From Bubalus kerabau (taxonomy: Eukaryota; Chordata; Mammalia; Artiodactyla; Bovidae), in the NCBI RefSeq assembly GCF_029407905.1, contig NC_073628.1, forward strand, positions 51,419,501 to 51,483,500: DNA of 64,000 nt, written 5' to 3'. The position numbers and the translations under genes are program-made. Below are positions 42,132 to 55,225 of the stretch, piece by piece. A model generated the notes under the pieces. That model was not told the origin of the DNA. It made no database searches and was given only the letters and a program-made list of their open reading frames with translations. Each line of letters starts with the position of its first letter. Position 1 is the stretch's first letter.

Positions 42132-42940
42132 CATTGTTTTTCATAGTGACACTCTTTTCTTAGTGTTTATTCCCTCACTGATTAATTTAAATATGCGTAT
42201 GCCATAACTTTTAGAGTTACGTTATACCATCTCAAGTCTTTAGGGTTCTAATCCTGGTATTTACTGTGTCTGTTAACTCATACATAGTTTTTCCTTATGT
42301 GTTTTTAAAAAATTTTAATTGTGAGGTCATCATTTGATTGATGAGACTAGCTTATGGCCTGGATTGTGAAAGTCTCCTCCTTGAGAGATGTTCCATTTAA
42401 TTCTGGGGTATCACTGGCTTGGTGAAAATTGTATCACTGGTGGCATAAACTGTTATAAGAATTTCTTGGTCTAGAGGTTCTGGGACCATGAGAATAACCA
42501 AAAATGAAATAGCCAAGAGAAAAGCAAAACCAAAGCCCCATGAAACAAAGCTCCAGGTTTTCCATCTCAACTGAAAGTATTTTATTTTAATATTTTTCCT
42601 CATTTAGGGTCTAAGCAAAAAGTAGTGATGTTCCTTGTTATTCAGTACTGGTGGATGGATTTTTTTTTCCCTAGGTCACCTTTTTTTACTAAACATCCTG
42701 CTTATAGATGATCCTGGCTGTGTGTGTGGGTCTTAGGTCCAATTTCCTAGTCTTTGCAAAACTAAAAACTTATCTCCAGATCTTACAAGGTGGCAAAACC
42801 TAAGCCCTTAAGTTACTGAGTTCTATCATCTTCCTTGGAAGCTCCAGAGTCTCAGTATTCTGACTACTCTGAGCCTTTCTCTTGCCTCTATGTATCTTTC
42901 TTCTTGTGTGTTCATCTATGTGTGTGTGTATTTGCGACCT
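42132..42940. other. Unassigned stretch
   Basis: A 68-codon antisense frame (42603-42397) encodes one hydrophobic segment but no family I recognise. The stretch may contain a very old L1 remnant; I cannot support it firmly. Confidence 0.3.
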
Positions 42941-43210
42941 GACTAAATCCAGCTTGAACATCTGGAAGTTCTCTGTTCATGTACTGTTGAAGCCTAGCTT
43001 GGAAAATTTTTAGCATTACCTTGCTAGCATATGAAATGAGTGCAATTGTGTCTGACTCTTTGTGACCCTCTGGACTGTAGCCAACCAGGCTATTCTGTCC
43101 ATGGGATTCTCCAGGCAAGAATACTGTAGCAGGTTGCCATTTCCTACTCCATGGGATCTTCCTGACCCAGGCATCCAACCTGTGTCTCTTGCACCTCCTG
43201 CACTGGCAGG
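42941..43210 (-). mobile_element. Bov-tA joined to an internal BovB fragment
   Basis: Read on the minus strand: a Bov-tA lacking its first bases (43210 to about 43046) passes, within a shared CACAA, into an internal BovB reverse transcriptase segment (43050 to 42941) encoding ALISYASKVMLKIFQARLQQ. The BovB 3' end is absent; a TG-rich run follows at 42918-42931. A continuous frame reads from SINE into BovB. Confidence 0.75.
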
Positions 43211-43212
43211 CA

Positions 43213-43359
43213 TGTATACATTTAAGCTTTTATCTTTTCAGTCATAAATTTATACAACATTTCCAGGGCATGAAAATGGAGAACTTTCAGGTAACTTACC
43301 TAGTTCTTTCTTATTTTGCAAAATTAGAAGCCACTAGGAATTTTCTGAATCCATTGAAC
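43213..43359. other. Unassigned stretch
   Basis: Nothing recognised. Confidence 0.3.
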
Positions 43360-43485
43360 AACAAATCTCTTATCTTTAAAATAAGAATCATGATACTATC
43401 TCACAGCCTTGTTTGGACAATTCAGTTAAAACATTCACCTACTCACCCAGCCCAGAAACTGGCATGTGGTGAACACTAAGTGGTC
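43360..43485 (+). repeat. MIR remnant
   Basis: CTTATCTTTAAAATAAGAATC and CCAGAAACTGGCATGTGGTG match the distal half of a plus-strand MIR. Confidence 0.5.
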
Positions 43486-44085
43486 ACCTAGTGTTTATTC
43501 TCTTCAGGGAACTCTAAGGAACTACAGCTACATCACATCCTACTCTGCAATACTGACCAAGGAAGGACCTAGGGTGGCAAATATCATGACCTCTGGAGGC
43601 TTCTAGTGTATTAACTGATATTGCTGCTGACACCAGAAGCATTGAAAAGATGTATTTTTAGTTCATTCTAGCAAGCAAAAAGTAAACATTTAAATAAGCA
43701 TTTTAGATAGTGTCATTCTATTAAGCAGGGCTCAGTAGTGAGAATAAACTAGGGGCTGCATCCAGGTGAGAATTATTTTTTTTTGTTCCTTTTCAAACAT
43801 TTCCAGGCTGATTTGTTCCTGAACCCTCATGGTAGGAAGTATTTCTGTGCACTTTTTGTTTTTTCTATGCTTCTTTTTAAAATTCAAACTCAAGATTTGA
43901 GAAAGGGATAGGGTAGACAATCACTGTCTAATGACACCAAAAATGCTATACCAACATTATTAAAATTACAAGCAAAAGAAAGAAAATATTCCTGTGTAAT
44001 CCCATAGTCTTAAAGTATTATAATTTTAATTATCCTTGATCCATGTACTCCTTTTCACCTGTATACATTTTGCATTCTTAAATAA
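43486..44085. other. Unassigned stretch
   Basis: No gene or named repeat seen. Confidence 0.35.
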
Positions 44086-45402
44086 TTCCAATCCCAAAGA
44101 AGGGCAATGCCAAAGAATGCTCAAACTACCACACAATTGCACTCATTTCACATGCTAGCAAGATAATGCTCAAAATTCTCCAAGCTAGGCTTTAATAGTA
44201 CATAAACAGAGAACTTCCAAATGTTCAAGCTGGATTTAGAAAAGGCAGAGGAACCAGAGATCAATTTGCCAACATCTGTTGGATCATAGAAAAATCAAGA
44301 GAATTCCAGAAAGACATCTACTTCTGTTTCATTGACTACGCTAAAGCCTTTGACTGTGTGGATCACAACCAACTGTGAAAAATTCTTAAACAGATGGAAA
44401 TGCCAGACCACCTTACCTGCCTCCTGTGAACCCTGTATGCAGGTCAAGAAGCAACAGCTAGCACTGGACGTGAAACAATGGACTGGCTCCAAATTGGGAA
44501 AGGAGTGCTTCAAGGCTGTGTATTGTCACCCTGCTTATTTAACTTATATGCTTCATGAGATATGTTGGGCTAGATGAAGCACAAGCTGGAATCAAGATTG
44601 CTGGGAGAAATAACAGTAACTGCAGACATGCAGATGACACCACCCTTATGGCAGAAAGTGAAGAGGAACTAAAGAGCCTCTTGATGAAAGTGAAAGAGGA
44701 GAGTGAAAAAGTTGGCTTAAAACTCAACATTCAAAAAAAGAAGATCGTGGCATCTTGTCCCATCACTTCATGGCAAATAGATGGGAAAACAATGGAAACA
44801 GTGAAAAACTTTATTTTTTGGGCTCCAAAATCACTGCAGATGATGAATGCAGCCACAAAATTAAAAGATGCTAGGTTGCTCCTTGGGAGAAAAGCTATGA
44901 CCAACCTAGACAGCATATTAAAAAGCAGAGACATTACTTTACCAATAAAGGTCCATCTAGTCAAAGCTATGGTTTTTCCAGCAGTCATATATGGATGTGA
45001 GAGTTGGGCTATAAAGAAAGCTGCACACCGGAGAATTGATGCTTTTGAACTGTGGTGTTGGAGAAGACTCTTGAGAGTCCCTTGGACTGCAAGGAGATCC
45101 AACTAGTCAATCCTAAAGGACATCAATCCTGAATATTCATTAGAAAGACTGATGCTGAAGCTGAATGCTTTGGCCACCTGATGCAAAGAGCTGACTCACT
45201 GGAAAAGTCCCTGATGCTGGGAAAGACTGAAGGCGGGAGGAGAAGGGGATGACGGGGTATGAGATGATTGGATGGCATCACCCACTTGATGGACATGAGT
45301 TTGAGCAAGCTCTGGGAGATGATGAAGAACAGGGAAGCCTGGTGTGCTGCAGTCCATGGGGTCACAAAGAGTCAGACACCACTGAGCGACTGAACAACAA
45401 CA
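44086..45402 (+). mobile_element. Old BovB LINE fragment (copy D)
   Basis: From ATTCCAATCCCAAAGAAGGG (reverse transcriptase middle) to the tail GAGCGACTGAACAAC. Many stops and indels; the catalytic box reads HADD (Tyr codon TAT to CAT, near 44625). The longest open part, 183 codons (44555-45106), covers the C-terminal half. It is more diverged than copies A and B. Confidence 0.9.
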
Positions 45403-45469
45403 ATGACAATATGGATACAAGTTTCTGTCATCCTTTATATCAGAAATATTTTTCATTATTCTTTATAAC

Positions 45470-45800
45470 TCTTTTTTACAGACTTGTGGTGAAGTATATA
45501 TAACACAAAACTTACTGTTTTAACATTTTAAAATGTACAATTCAGTGGTAAATACACTCACATCATTGTGCGACCATCACTGTTATCTATTAATTTCCAG
45601 AACATTTCATCATCCCAAACTGAAATTCTAATCTGTGAAACACTAGCTTCATGTAACCTCCTTCCTTCAGCCCCTAGTAAAACTATTGCACTTTCTGTCT
45701 CTGTGAATTTTTAGGTTTATAATCTTTATGATTAAACAATATTCTATCAATGTATTATATTATAAAAATCCTCCCTTTACTTATTACAAAATTTTTTGGT
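45470..45800 (-). repeat. Old L1M 3' region
   Basis: ACATTTTAAAATGTACAATT, CAGTGGTAAATACACTCAC and CCAGAACATTTCATCATCCC parallel the copy at 40325. Confidence 0.65.
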
Positions 45801-46567
45801 TATGACAAGTTCTGCTGTGTTGACCATAACTGTACATAATGCTGTCTTCTTTTGGACTGTCTTGGACTTTTTTCTTATATGTACTGACCAGTGTCTTTTG
45901 ACCATGCTTACCTCACCCCATATTTGAAGAGTTTTGCATATACTGAAAAACACCTCCCCAAAGTGGATGCTAAAGCTCACTCTCCCAGTATCCCTGCTAC
46001 ACGAAGGACCTGGGCCCTTCCACATATACATCTATAAGAAACTCCACTTTGGAAAGGAGCAGCGTGGGGGGAAGTGTAGGGTCTACCCACTGACAAGCTT
46101 GCAGGGAAAGGCTTCGGGCACCTTGGAGGCAATAGCTTGGTGCTGGATGTCCAGGACCTGAGCTGTCTGGAGACTCAGGTCTGTCCAGGAAAAGTGGTGG
46201 TGCTTCTGGAGTACCTCCTGGTGCCCCATGATGGGGTTGGCCCTTATCCCTGGATACATAGCTCCCAAGGCTCTTCTTTATCTTGCATCCCAGAGAGCCT
46301 ATAAGTTTCCCGAAGTCTTTTAAGAAATTCCATTCCTGCTTGAACTAGCCAAGGTGGATTCTGTTGTTTTCCATTAAGCATATAGATTATTTCCTTAGAC
46401 TATAAAACACAGAGGTTACTGCCTCAAAGGGTATAATTTTTAAAAAATGGCTCTGCTGAACGTTTATATTTTCTTCCAAAAGGGTTGAACCAATTGATAA
46501 TATGCTACCAGAAACATATCATTATGCTAGATTCAACACTAGTTTCTAACATGTATTAATTAACACT
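45801..46567. other. Unassigned stretch
   Basis: GC-richer around 45950-46270. Short frames on both strands have no recognisable homology; a pseudogene cannot be excluded. Confidence 0.35.
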
Positions 46568-47907
46568 TAAAAAATTAAGGTATAGTTGATTTACAATAGC
46601 ATGTGAGTTTCAGGTGTACAATACAGTGATTCACAATTTCAAATGGGTATATTCCACTTGAACTTATTATAAAATATTGGCTATATTCCGTGTTGCTGTA
46701 CAATATATCCTTGTAACTTATTTTATATGTAGTAGCTTGTATCTCTTAATCTCCTACCCCTAACTTGCCCCCCACATACTAGTAACCACTAGTTTGTTCT
46801 TTGTACCTGTGAGTATATTTTTTTGTTATATTTATAGTTAGTTTCATTTTTTAGATTACACATATAAGTGGTATTATACAGTATATATCTTTCTCTAACT
46901 TATTTTGCTAAACATAACACCTTCCAAGTCCATCCATGTTGTCACAATTAGCAAAGTTTCATTCTTTGTTATGGTTGAGTAGAATCCTGTTGTGTATATA
47001 TACCACATCTTTATTCATTAATTTGTTGATGAACACTTAGGTTGCTTCCACATCTTGGTAATTGTAAATACTGTTGCTATGAACATTGGGGTGGAAGTAT
47101 CTTTTTTTCCAATTAGTATTCTCATTTTTTTCTGTATTTATACCCAGGAGTGGATTGATGGATCATAGGGTAGTTCTATTTTTAGTTTTTTAAGGAACTT
47201 CCATACTGTTTTCCATAGGGTCTGCACCAATTTACATTTCCATCACTAATGTATGAGGGTTCTCATTTTTTTACATCCTCTCCAACATACATGATCTGTA
47301 GACTTTTTTATGATAGCCATATTGAAAGGTGTGAAGTGGTATCTCTGTGGTTTGGATATGCATTTCTCTGATGACTAGCAATGTTGAGCATCTTTTCATG
47401 TGCTTGTTGGCTATCTGTATATTATCTTTGGAAAATTGCCTATCCAGGTCTTCTGCCCATTGTTTAATCATTTTTTGTGTGTGTTGAGTTGCATGAGCTA
47501 TTTAGTTACTTTGGATATTAACCACTTATTGATCATATAATTTATAAATATTTTGCTTTATTCAGTTGGTTCTATTCCATTTTGTCAATGGTTTCCTTTG
47601 CTGTACAAAAAATTTTCAGTTTAATTATGTCCCATTTATTTTTGCTTTCATTTCTTTTTCCTTAGGATACAGAGTTAAAAAAAGATCCCCTATGATTTAT
47701 GTCAAAGAATGTTTAGCCTATGTTATCTTCTAGGAGTTTATGGTTTCAGGTCTTACATTTAGGTCTTTAATCCATTTTGGGTTTATTTTTGTGTGTGCTA
47801 TTAGAGAGTGTTCTGATCTCATTCTTTTACATGGAGCTACCTAGTTTTCCCAGAACCACTTATTGAAGAGATTGTCTTTTCTCCATTGTATATTCTTGCT
47901 TCCTAAG

Positions 47908-48140
47908 AAGAAAGAAAGAAAGAAAGAAAGAAAGTGAAGTCACTCAGTCGTGTCCAACTCTTGGCGACTCTGTGGACTGTAGCCCACCAAGCTCCTCTGT
48001 CCATGGGATTCTCCAGGCAAGAATACTGGAGTAGGTTGCCATTTCCTTCTCCAGGGGATCTTCCTGACCCAGGGATCAAACCCAGGTCTCCTTCATTGCT
48101 GGCAGATGCTTTAACCTCTGAGCCACCAGGGAAGCCCAAG
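47908..48140 (-). repeat. Bov-tA SINE with (AAAG)n tail, 13-bp TSD
   Basis: An AAGA tetranucleotide run at 47908-47932 leads into an antisense Bov-tA. CTTGCTTCCTAAG (47895-47907) and CTTGCCTCCTAAG (48141-48153) flank it. Confidence 0.92.
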
Positions 48141-48671
48141 CTTGCCTCCTAAGCTGGAGATTAATTAACCATTAATGTGTGGGTTTATTTCTGGGCTCTC
48201 TATTCTGTTCTATTGATCTATGTGTCTGTTCTTGTGCCAGTACCATGCTGTTTTGATTACTGTTACTATGTGGTATAGTCTGAATTTAAGGAGGATAATA
48301 TCTCCAGCTTTACTTTTTTCTCAAGGTTGCTTTGGCTATTCTGGGTCTTTTGTGGTTGCATATAAATTTTAGGATTAACTTTTCCAGTTCTGTGAAAATG
48401 TCATGAGCATTTTGATAGAGGTTACATTAAATCTGTAGATTTTTCTGGGTAATATGGCCATATTAACAATATTTATTATTCCAATCCAAGAATATATTAT
48501 ATCTTCCCAGTTTTCTGCATCATTTTCAAATTTCTTCATCAAAGTTTTTATAGTTTTCAGAGTATAGGTTTTCACCTTCACTATTAGTGTACAGAAAAGG
48601 CAACAAATATTAATCTTGTTTGCAGAATTCATCTATTAGTTTTAATGGCTTTTGAGTGGAGATATTTTGTT

Positions 48672-49470
48672 TTTGTTCAGTCACTAAGTTGTGCCTGACT
48701 CTTTGTGCCCCATGGACTGCAGCACACCAGGCTTCTCTGTCCTTCACTATCTCCCAGAGTTTGCTCAAATTCGTGTCCATTAGTCAGTGATGCTATCTAA
48801 CCATCTCATCCTCTGCTGCTCCCTTCTCCTTTTGCCTTCAACCTTTCCCAGCATCAAGGTCTTTCCCAATGAGTCAGTTCTTCACATCAGGTAGACAGAG
48901 TAATGAAGCATCAGCTTCAGCATCACTACTTCCAATGAATATTCGGGGTTGATTTCTTTTAGGATTGACTGGTTTTGATCTCCTTGCAGTCCAAGGGACT
49001 CTCAAAAGTTTTTTCCAGCTCCACAGTTTGAAAGCATCAATTCTTTGGTGCTCAGTCTTCTTTATGGTCCAACTCACATCCGTATATGACTACTGAAAAA
49101 ACTATAGCTTTGACTCTATGGAAATTTGTCATCAAGTGATGTCTCTGCTTTTTAATATGCTGCCTATATGTCATAGCTTTCCTTCCAAGGAGCAAGCATC
49201 TTCTAATTTCATGGCTGTAGTCACCATCTGCTGTGATTCTGGAGCTCAGGAAAATAAAATCTGTCACTGCTTCCACTTATTCCCCTTCTATTTGTGATGA
49301 GCCTGAATGAAGTGATGAGCCTGAATGCCATGATCATAGTTTTTTGAATGTTGAATTTTAAGCCAGCTTTTTCACTTTCCTCTTTCACCCTCATCAAAAG
49401 GCTCTTTAGTTCCTCTTCACTTTCTGCCATTAGAGTGGTATCATCTGCATATCTGAGGTTGCTGATATGG
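48672..49470 (-). mobile_element. BovB LINE, 5'-truncated
   Basis: Antisense BovB from GTTCAGTCACTAAGTTGTGC to the reverse transcriptase box YADD (complement just before 49460), where it is truncated. Several frameshifts; no complete domain. Confidence 0.88.
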
Positions 49471-49745
49471 ATTTCTATGTATAGAATCATGTCATCTCCA
49501 AATAATGACAATTTTAGTGTTTTCCCTTCCAATTTGGTTGTCTTTTATTTCTCTTTCTTGTCTGATTGCTGTGGCTAGGATATCCAATACTATGTTAAAT
49601 AGAAATGGTGAGCATGGGCATCCTTTCTTTCTCCTGATTTGAGTAAAGGATTTCAAGTTTTCACTATAGAATAAAAAATTGTTAGTTGTGAGTTTGTCAT
49701 AAATGGTTGCTATTGTGTTGAGATATATTTCCTCTGTACCCACTT

Positions 49746-49825
49746 TTTTCTTTCTTTCTTTTTTAAATTGAAGTATAATTGATTTAATATCTTGTCATAG
49801 CTTCTGGTGTACAGCAAAGTGATTG
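49746..49825 (-). repeat. Short L1 3'-end insertion
   Basis: T/C-rich run, then AAATTGAAGTATAATTGATT and GTGTACAGCAAAGTGATT: an 80-bp older L1 tail inside the L1 ORF2 sequence. Confidence 0.6.
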
Positions 49826-49920
49826 CTCTGTTCAGAATGTCTATTTCTTCCTGATTCAGTCTCAATTGATTGCTTGTTTCCAGATATTTGTCCATTTCTC
49901 CTAAGTTGTCCAATTCTTGG

Positions 49921-50119
49921 TAAATAACTGTAGTATTCTTTTATTATTCTTTATATCTTAAACTTAATTTGATGAGCCACATTCATCATTTGCTTTAGAA
50001 AGTAATTATTTCATTCATAGGTTATACTTTTTATTTCTTATCTAATTTATTGATCATTTTATAAATACTTCATTAAATAATACTGGTAATAGTGGTCTAA
50101 TTCAATTTACTATATTATA
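49921..50119. other. Unassigned AT-rich gap
   Basis: Sequence between the older L1 and a young L1; nothing recognised. Confidence 0.3.
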
Positions 50120-51110
50120 ATCAGCTCAATTCCAGAAAAATAAATGACCCAATCAAAAAATGGGCCAAAGAACTAAATAGACATTTCTCCAAAGAAGACA
50201 TACAGATGGCTAACAAACACATGAAAAGATGCTCAACATCACTCATTATCAGAGAAATGAAAATCAAAACCACAATGAGGTACCATTTCACGCCAGTCAG
50301 AATGGCTGCGATCCAAAAGTCTACAAGCAATAAATGCTGGAGAGGGTGTGGAGAAAAGGCAACCCTCTTACACTGTTGGTGGGAATGCAAACTAGTACAG
50401 CCACTATGGAGAACAGTGTGGAGATTCCTTAAAAAACTGGAAATAGAACTGCCTTATGACCCAGCAATCCCACTGCTGGGCATACACACTGAGGAAACCA
50501 GAATTGAAAGAAACACATGTACCCCAATGTTCATCGCAGCACTGTTTATAATAGCCAGGACATGGAAGCAACCTAGATGTCCATCAGTGGATGAATGGAT
50601 AAGAAAGGTGTGGTACATATATACAATGGAGTATTACTCAGCCATTAAAAAGAACACGTTTGAATCAGTTCTAATGAGGTGGATGAAACTGGAGCCTATT
50701 ATACAGAGTGAAGTAAGCCAGAAAGAAAAACACCAATACAGTATACTAACGCATATATATGGAATTTAGAAAGATGGTAACAATAACTCTGTATACGAGA
50801 CAGCAAAAGAGACACTGATGTATAGAACAGTCTTTTGGACTCTGTGGGAGAGGGAGAGGGTGGGATGATTTGGGAGAATGGCATTGAAGCATGTATAATA
50901 TCATATATGAAACAAGTCGCCAGTCCAGGTTTGATGCGTGATACAGGATGCTTGGGGCTGGTGCACTGGGACGACCCAGAGGGATGGTATGGGGAGGGAG
51001 GAGGGTTCAGGATGGGGAACACGTGTATACCTGTGGTGGATTCATGTTGATATATGGCAAAACCAATACAATATTGTAAAGTTAAAAAATAAAATTAAAA
51101 AAATATATAA
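50120..51110 (+). mobile_element. Young L1-BT 3' end
   Basis: A 5'-truncated sense L1. It keeps an uninterrupted 187-codon C-terminal part of ORF2 (50206-50769), with the cysteine/histidine block CWRGCGEKATLLHCWWEC (C-X3-C...H-X4-C) near the start and the end HIYGI. The 3' UTR carries the AGAGGGAGAGGGTGGG purine-rich patch and an A-rich tail. It has no reverse transcriptase or endonuclease domain. Confidence 0.92.
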
Positions 51111-51664
51111 ATCTTAAAAGCTCTTTCTCCATTAAGTAAAATGCAGACTGCTCTGAATAAGTACTATTTAATTGACCTGAAACATTTTAGCCGCATACTC
51201 ACAGGTTATGAGGTAAAATCTTGGGATCATTCAACATGAATATAGATGGATAGAGCTTAATAACCCTATGTAATTCCAGTGATTTGGTTTTGCCTATGAT
51301 TTTACAGATAAGATCATCATCTAACAATGAGGTCTCCTATCTACCTGAATAAAAGAAGTGGCCACAGGAGGTAATGAGGACTAAATACTGGTGAATATAG
51401 GCCGAGAAGCCACTACATAGTGTCTTAATTAAGGCCAAGTCAAAACAGAAACTAACTTAGCATGAATATGGGCATGGTTAGCAATTCAACAGACCCTGCA
51501 ACTAAGAGACCAATAATAAAGGACTTGTCATAGAAATGCAGACAGGTGTTTGAAGAATGGCAAGCTGGGGTGTGCATCCTTTTTAAAATGTGGTTTGGGG
51601 TTTTATATCTACAGCATAGCTCCTGGGCACTTGAAATATGTATATTCATATTCAATAGATTTCA
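51111..51664. other. Unassigned stretch
   Basis: No gene or named repeat seen. Confidence 0.35.
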
Positions 51665-51790
51665 GCCAATATTTTGTGAACCCCTGATGTGTACTAGGGC
51701 ACTGTGCAGTGAGGTAGGGATACACAGATCACCAAGATCCCTGACACCTCCCCTGGTCTCAGAGAACCACAGGGTTACCACAGGTGGGCA
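51665..51790 (-). repeat. L2 remnant
   Basis: GATGTGTACTAGGGCACTGTG then GGGATACACAGATCACC resembles an antisense L2 end. A C-run/A-run follows at about 51800-51828. Confidence 0.5.
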
Positions 51791-51879
51791 GAACCCACTT
51801 CCCCCCCGCCTCCCCCCCCAAAAAAAACAGTAAAGAACAATAGAAAAAGTTGCTAAAATAAAACACTTCTTCCCACAAC

Positions 51880-51966
51880 TGTTTCATGTTTTCTCATGTA
51901 ATCCTTTCAACAACCTGATTAGGTACATTATTATTTCAATGTTAGAATTAAAAAATACTGAGATAG
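51880..51966 (-). repeat. MIR remnant
   Basis: CTCATGTAATCCTTTCAACA and GATTAGGTACATTATTATTT match an antisense MIR. Confidence 0.55.
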
Positions 51967-52096
51967 GGGTTCCCCGGCAGTCCAGAGGTTAAGACTTCAG
52001 ACTTCCAAAGCAGGGGGTGCAGGTTTGATCCCCAGTCAGGGAACTAAGATCCCACATGCTATGGGGGATGGCCTCCAAAAACTACTCTTAAAAAAA
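51967..52096 (+). repeat. CHR-type tRNA SINE
   Basis: GGGGTTCCCCGGCAGTCCAG to TCAGGGAACTAAGATCCCAC, the only plus-strand CHR copy found; shortened. Confidence 0.75.
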
Positions 52097-53499
52097 CCAC
52101 TGGGATACACTTTATGCCTTGGTTTGTAATTTAGAATGTTTTTAGGTATCAGACAGAAGACAAAACTGAAATAACTAGACCAGGTGTCAGATGATAGGAA
52201 TTGGCAGGGATTCTGAAGAACTGGGGCCAATGTGCTTTACTTGAGGATGTTCAAAGTCAAGAATAACCAAAATAAAAACAACCTGGCAGGCTGCCAGATC
52301 TCAAACAAAACAAAGCTGTAGGATAGGTGCAGCAGCCAGTTCCTGATGTCTGCTCTGTTCCATCACAGCCACCAAAAGTCTGCAGATGGGGAAGAAAGCT
52401 AAGGCTCCTTGACGACTCTAGCTTTCAGCCTTCTCACCCCCCACCCCTGAGAAGTGGGAGCAAGAATATCAAAGGCGTCTAAGATCAGTAATAATGCTCC
52501 TCCCACTCTAATAGATTGTAAAGTGTGTTGCAAAGTACCAGTGATTAAAACCATATACCTTTGGATTTAGAAGATTCATCATTGCAATAGAATAGGAATC
52601 TCAGAAATTCAAAATTGTACAAAGTTTTATAACATGTTAGAAACAGTATCACGATAGGGAACAGATTACTATTCAATGTTTTGAAGAAATCGAATCTCAG
52701 TAGGGAAGAGAGTAAATTCAGAGCTAGATACTACAATAGATTCTCAGTAAGTCAAAGAATGAATGATTTAAAAACCATCTGTCAAAAAGAGCTTGAGGTA
52801 AACAAATCAGCTTGATTGAATGCTACTGAAGACTGTCATGGGACATCTTGAATGTCAGTATTGCCTGACTCCTGGGGCACATTCCATGTACAAAAATCTG
52901 TGGTAGCCAAAAATGCTGTAAAACACATATCAAAAAGAAAATAAATAGATTAGAGAAATTTATATCTGAAGAAGAATAAAGATGATATAAACATATAACA
53001 TTGTCATTTGATTCCAATTTGAGTGTAGTAAAAAAGGAACAGATGTTTTTGCTGATGGAAAAAAGTGCAGTATCTTATCACGTTATAAAATGTCCATCCT
53101 GAGTAATTAACAGCATACAAATAAGAACAACTTGGAGGTACTATTATATCCCCATTAAAGTAATAAAGCCAGTGGCAAAATCCAGTGATGACAAGTCAGG
53201 AGGAGAAATAAGTTCCTGAGAAATTATCTATTTGTCTGGTGTCTTTCGAAAGCAATGTGGTTCTCTCTCTCAAGGACTATGAAAGTGCTAATATGTTTTG
53301 ATCAAACAATTCCTTGCTCCCACAAGGAAATATTTTTTAATGCCTAAAATGTTTATAACAAAATCAATTATAAAAATATAAAGGGAAATAAATAAACACA
53401 TATATAGCTGCTTAAATGGCAAAAGTGTGAATGATATAAAGTGAAAGATTAAAATATGGAACAATGTTCTTTGCTGACTTCATTGATAGATAATAGAAT
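52097..53499. other. Unassigned 1.4-kb stretch
   Basis: No gene or named repeat. CTGGCAGGCTGCCAG near 52281 is a short imperfect palindrome. Confidence 0.35.
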
Positions 53500-54341
53500 T
53501 TTGAGTCATATTGAGACATACCAAAGGCTATAATAAAGGTCATATATGACAAACCCACAACTAATATCATATTTAATGGTGAAAAGCTGAAAGTATTTTC
53601 TCTAAGATCAGGAGCAAGACAAGAAAGTCCTCTTTTGCCACTTTCATTCAACATAGTTTGGAAGCCTTATCCACAGCAGTCAGGGAAGAAAAAAAAGGAA
53701 TATAAATTAGAAAAGAAGAAGTAAAACTGTCACTATTTGCAGATGACATGATGCTATACATAAAAAATCCTAAAGATACCTTTAGAAAACCACTGGGGCT
53801 CATCAATGAATTTGGTAATGTTGCAGGATACAGCATCAATGCACAGAAATCTGTTGCACTTCTGTACACTAACAATAATAAATAAGAAAAAAATTAAGTA
53901 AACAATCTCATTTACCATTGCATCAAGAAGAATAAAATGTCTAGGCATAAAGCTACATAAGGAGGTAAAACACCTGTACTCTGAAAACTGTAAGACACTG
54001 ATGAAAGAAATGGAAGATGACACAAATAGATGCAAAGATATACCATGTTTTTGGATGGGAAGAGTTAATATTGTCAAAATGACTATATTACCCAAAGCAA
54101 TGTACAGATTCAGTGCAATTCCTGTCAAATTATCCCTATCAAGTTATCAATGGCATTTTTCACAGAGCTAGAATAAAAAGTATTAAAATTTGTATGAAAA
54201 TACAAAATACATCAAGTAACCAAATAACTTGTAAGAAAGGAAAATGGAGCTTGAGGAACCAGGCTCCGTGACTTCAAACTATGCTACAAAGCTATAGTAA
54301 TCAAAACAGTATGGTACAGGAACAAAAACAGACTCATAGAA

Positions 54342-54537
54342 AGTGAAAGTAAAGTTGCTCAGTCCTGTCAGACTCTTTGCGACCCTACGGACTGTAGCCA
54401 ACCAGGCTCCTCCATCCATGGGATTTTCCAGGCAAGAGTACTGGAGTGGGTTGCCATTTCCTTCTCCAGGGGATCTTCCCAACCCCGGGTCTCCTGCACT
54501 GCAGGTAGATGCTTTACTGTCTGAGCCACCAGGGAAT
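54342..54537 (-). repeat. Bov-tA SINE
   Basis: GAAAGTGAAAGTAAAGTTGC to TCTGAGCCACCAGGGAAT, inside the older L1; the TSD is only about ATAGA. Confidence 0.88.
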
Positions 54538-54847
54538 TTATAGATCAATGGAACAAGAGAGAAAGCCCAGAAATAAATCAACACACCTATAGTCAATTAA
54601 TCTACAACAAAGGAGGCAAGAATATACAATGGACAGCCTCTTCTATAAGTGGTACTGGGAAAACAGAGCAGCCAATGTAAAAATAAGGATTTAGAATATT
54701 CTCTAACACCATACACAAAAACAATCTGAAAATGGATTAAAGAACTAAATGTTTAAGACTGGATACTCTAAAACTCTTAGAGGAAAACAGGCAGAACCAT
54801 CTTTGACATCAATCACAGAAATATCTTTTTAAATCCACATCCTAGAG

Positions 54848-54930
54848 CAGTGGTGGATGCACGTTGATGTATGGCAAAACCAATACAATATTGTAAAGTA
54901 AAAAAAATAAAGAAAGAAAGAAAATAAAAA
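54848..54930 (+). repeat. Short L1-BT tail insertion
   Basis: GGTGGATGCACGTTGATG, GGCAAAACCAATACAATATT and an AAAG/A-rich tail: about 80 bp of a young L1 in the older L1. Confidence 0.7.
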
Positions 54931-55225
54931 CAAAAATAGACAAATAAACAAAAATAACATAATTAAGTTAAAGGCTTTTACACAGCAAAGAAGACTATAA
55001 ACTAAAGAAAACAAACAAACAAACAAAAAATCCCACAGAATGTGGAAAATATTTGCAAACAAAGCTACCAACAAGGGATTAACCTCCAAAATATATAATT
55101 TTTGCAGTTAAATTTAAAAATTCCAATCAAAAAATGGGCAGAAGATCTATATAGAAATGTCTCCAAAGAAGATGTACAGATGACACAAAAGCACATGAAA
55201 AGATGCTCAATGTCATTAATAATTG

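Larger units (their letters stand above)
46568..49920 (-). repeat. Older L1, antisense, with three insertions
   Basis: L1 3' end at the left (AAGGTATAGTTGATTTACAA) and ORF2 rightwards, in pieces 46568-47907, 48141-48667, 49472-49745 and 49826-49920. Between them lie a Bov-tA, a BovB and another L1 tail. ORF2 is full of stops. The order of pieces shows one original L1. Confidence 0.85.

Noticed and set aside
42397..42603. 68-codon antisense frame with a hydrophobic segment
   Set aside because: Single short frame without homology I recognise; hydrophobic stretches arise easily in T-rich DNA.
45934..46268. Processed pseudogene in the GC-richer stretch
   Set aside because: Frames on both strands are short and I could not match them to a family. 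Left as unassigned.
47908..47932. CRISPR-like or satellite array at the AAAG run
   Set aside because: A simple tetranucleotide run at a SINE tail, without spacers; no CRISPR-type repeats in the window.
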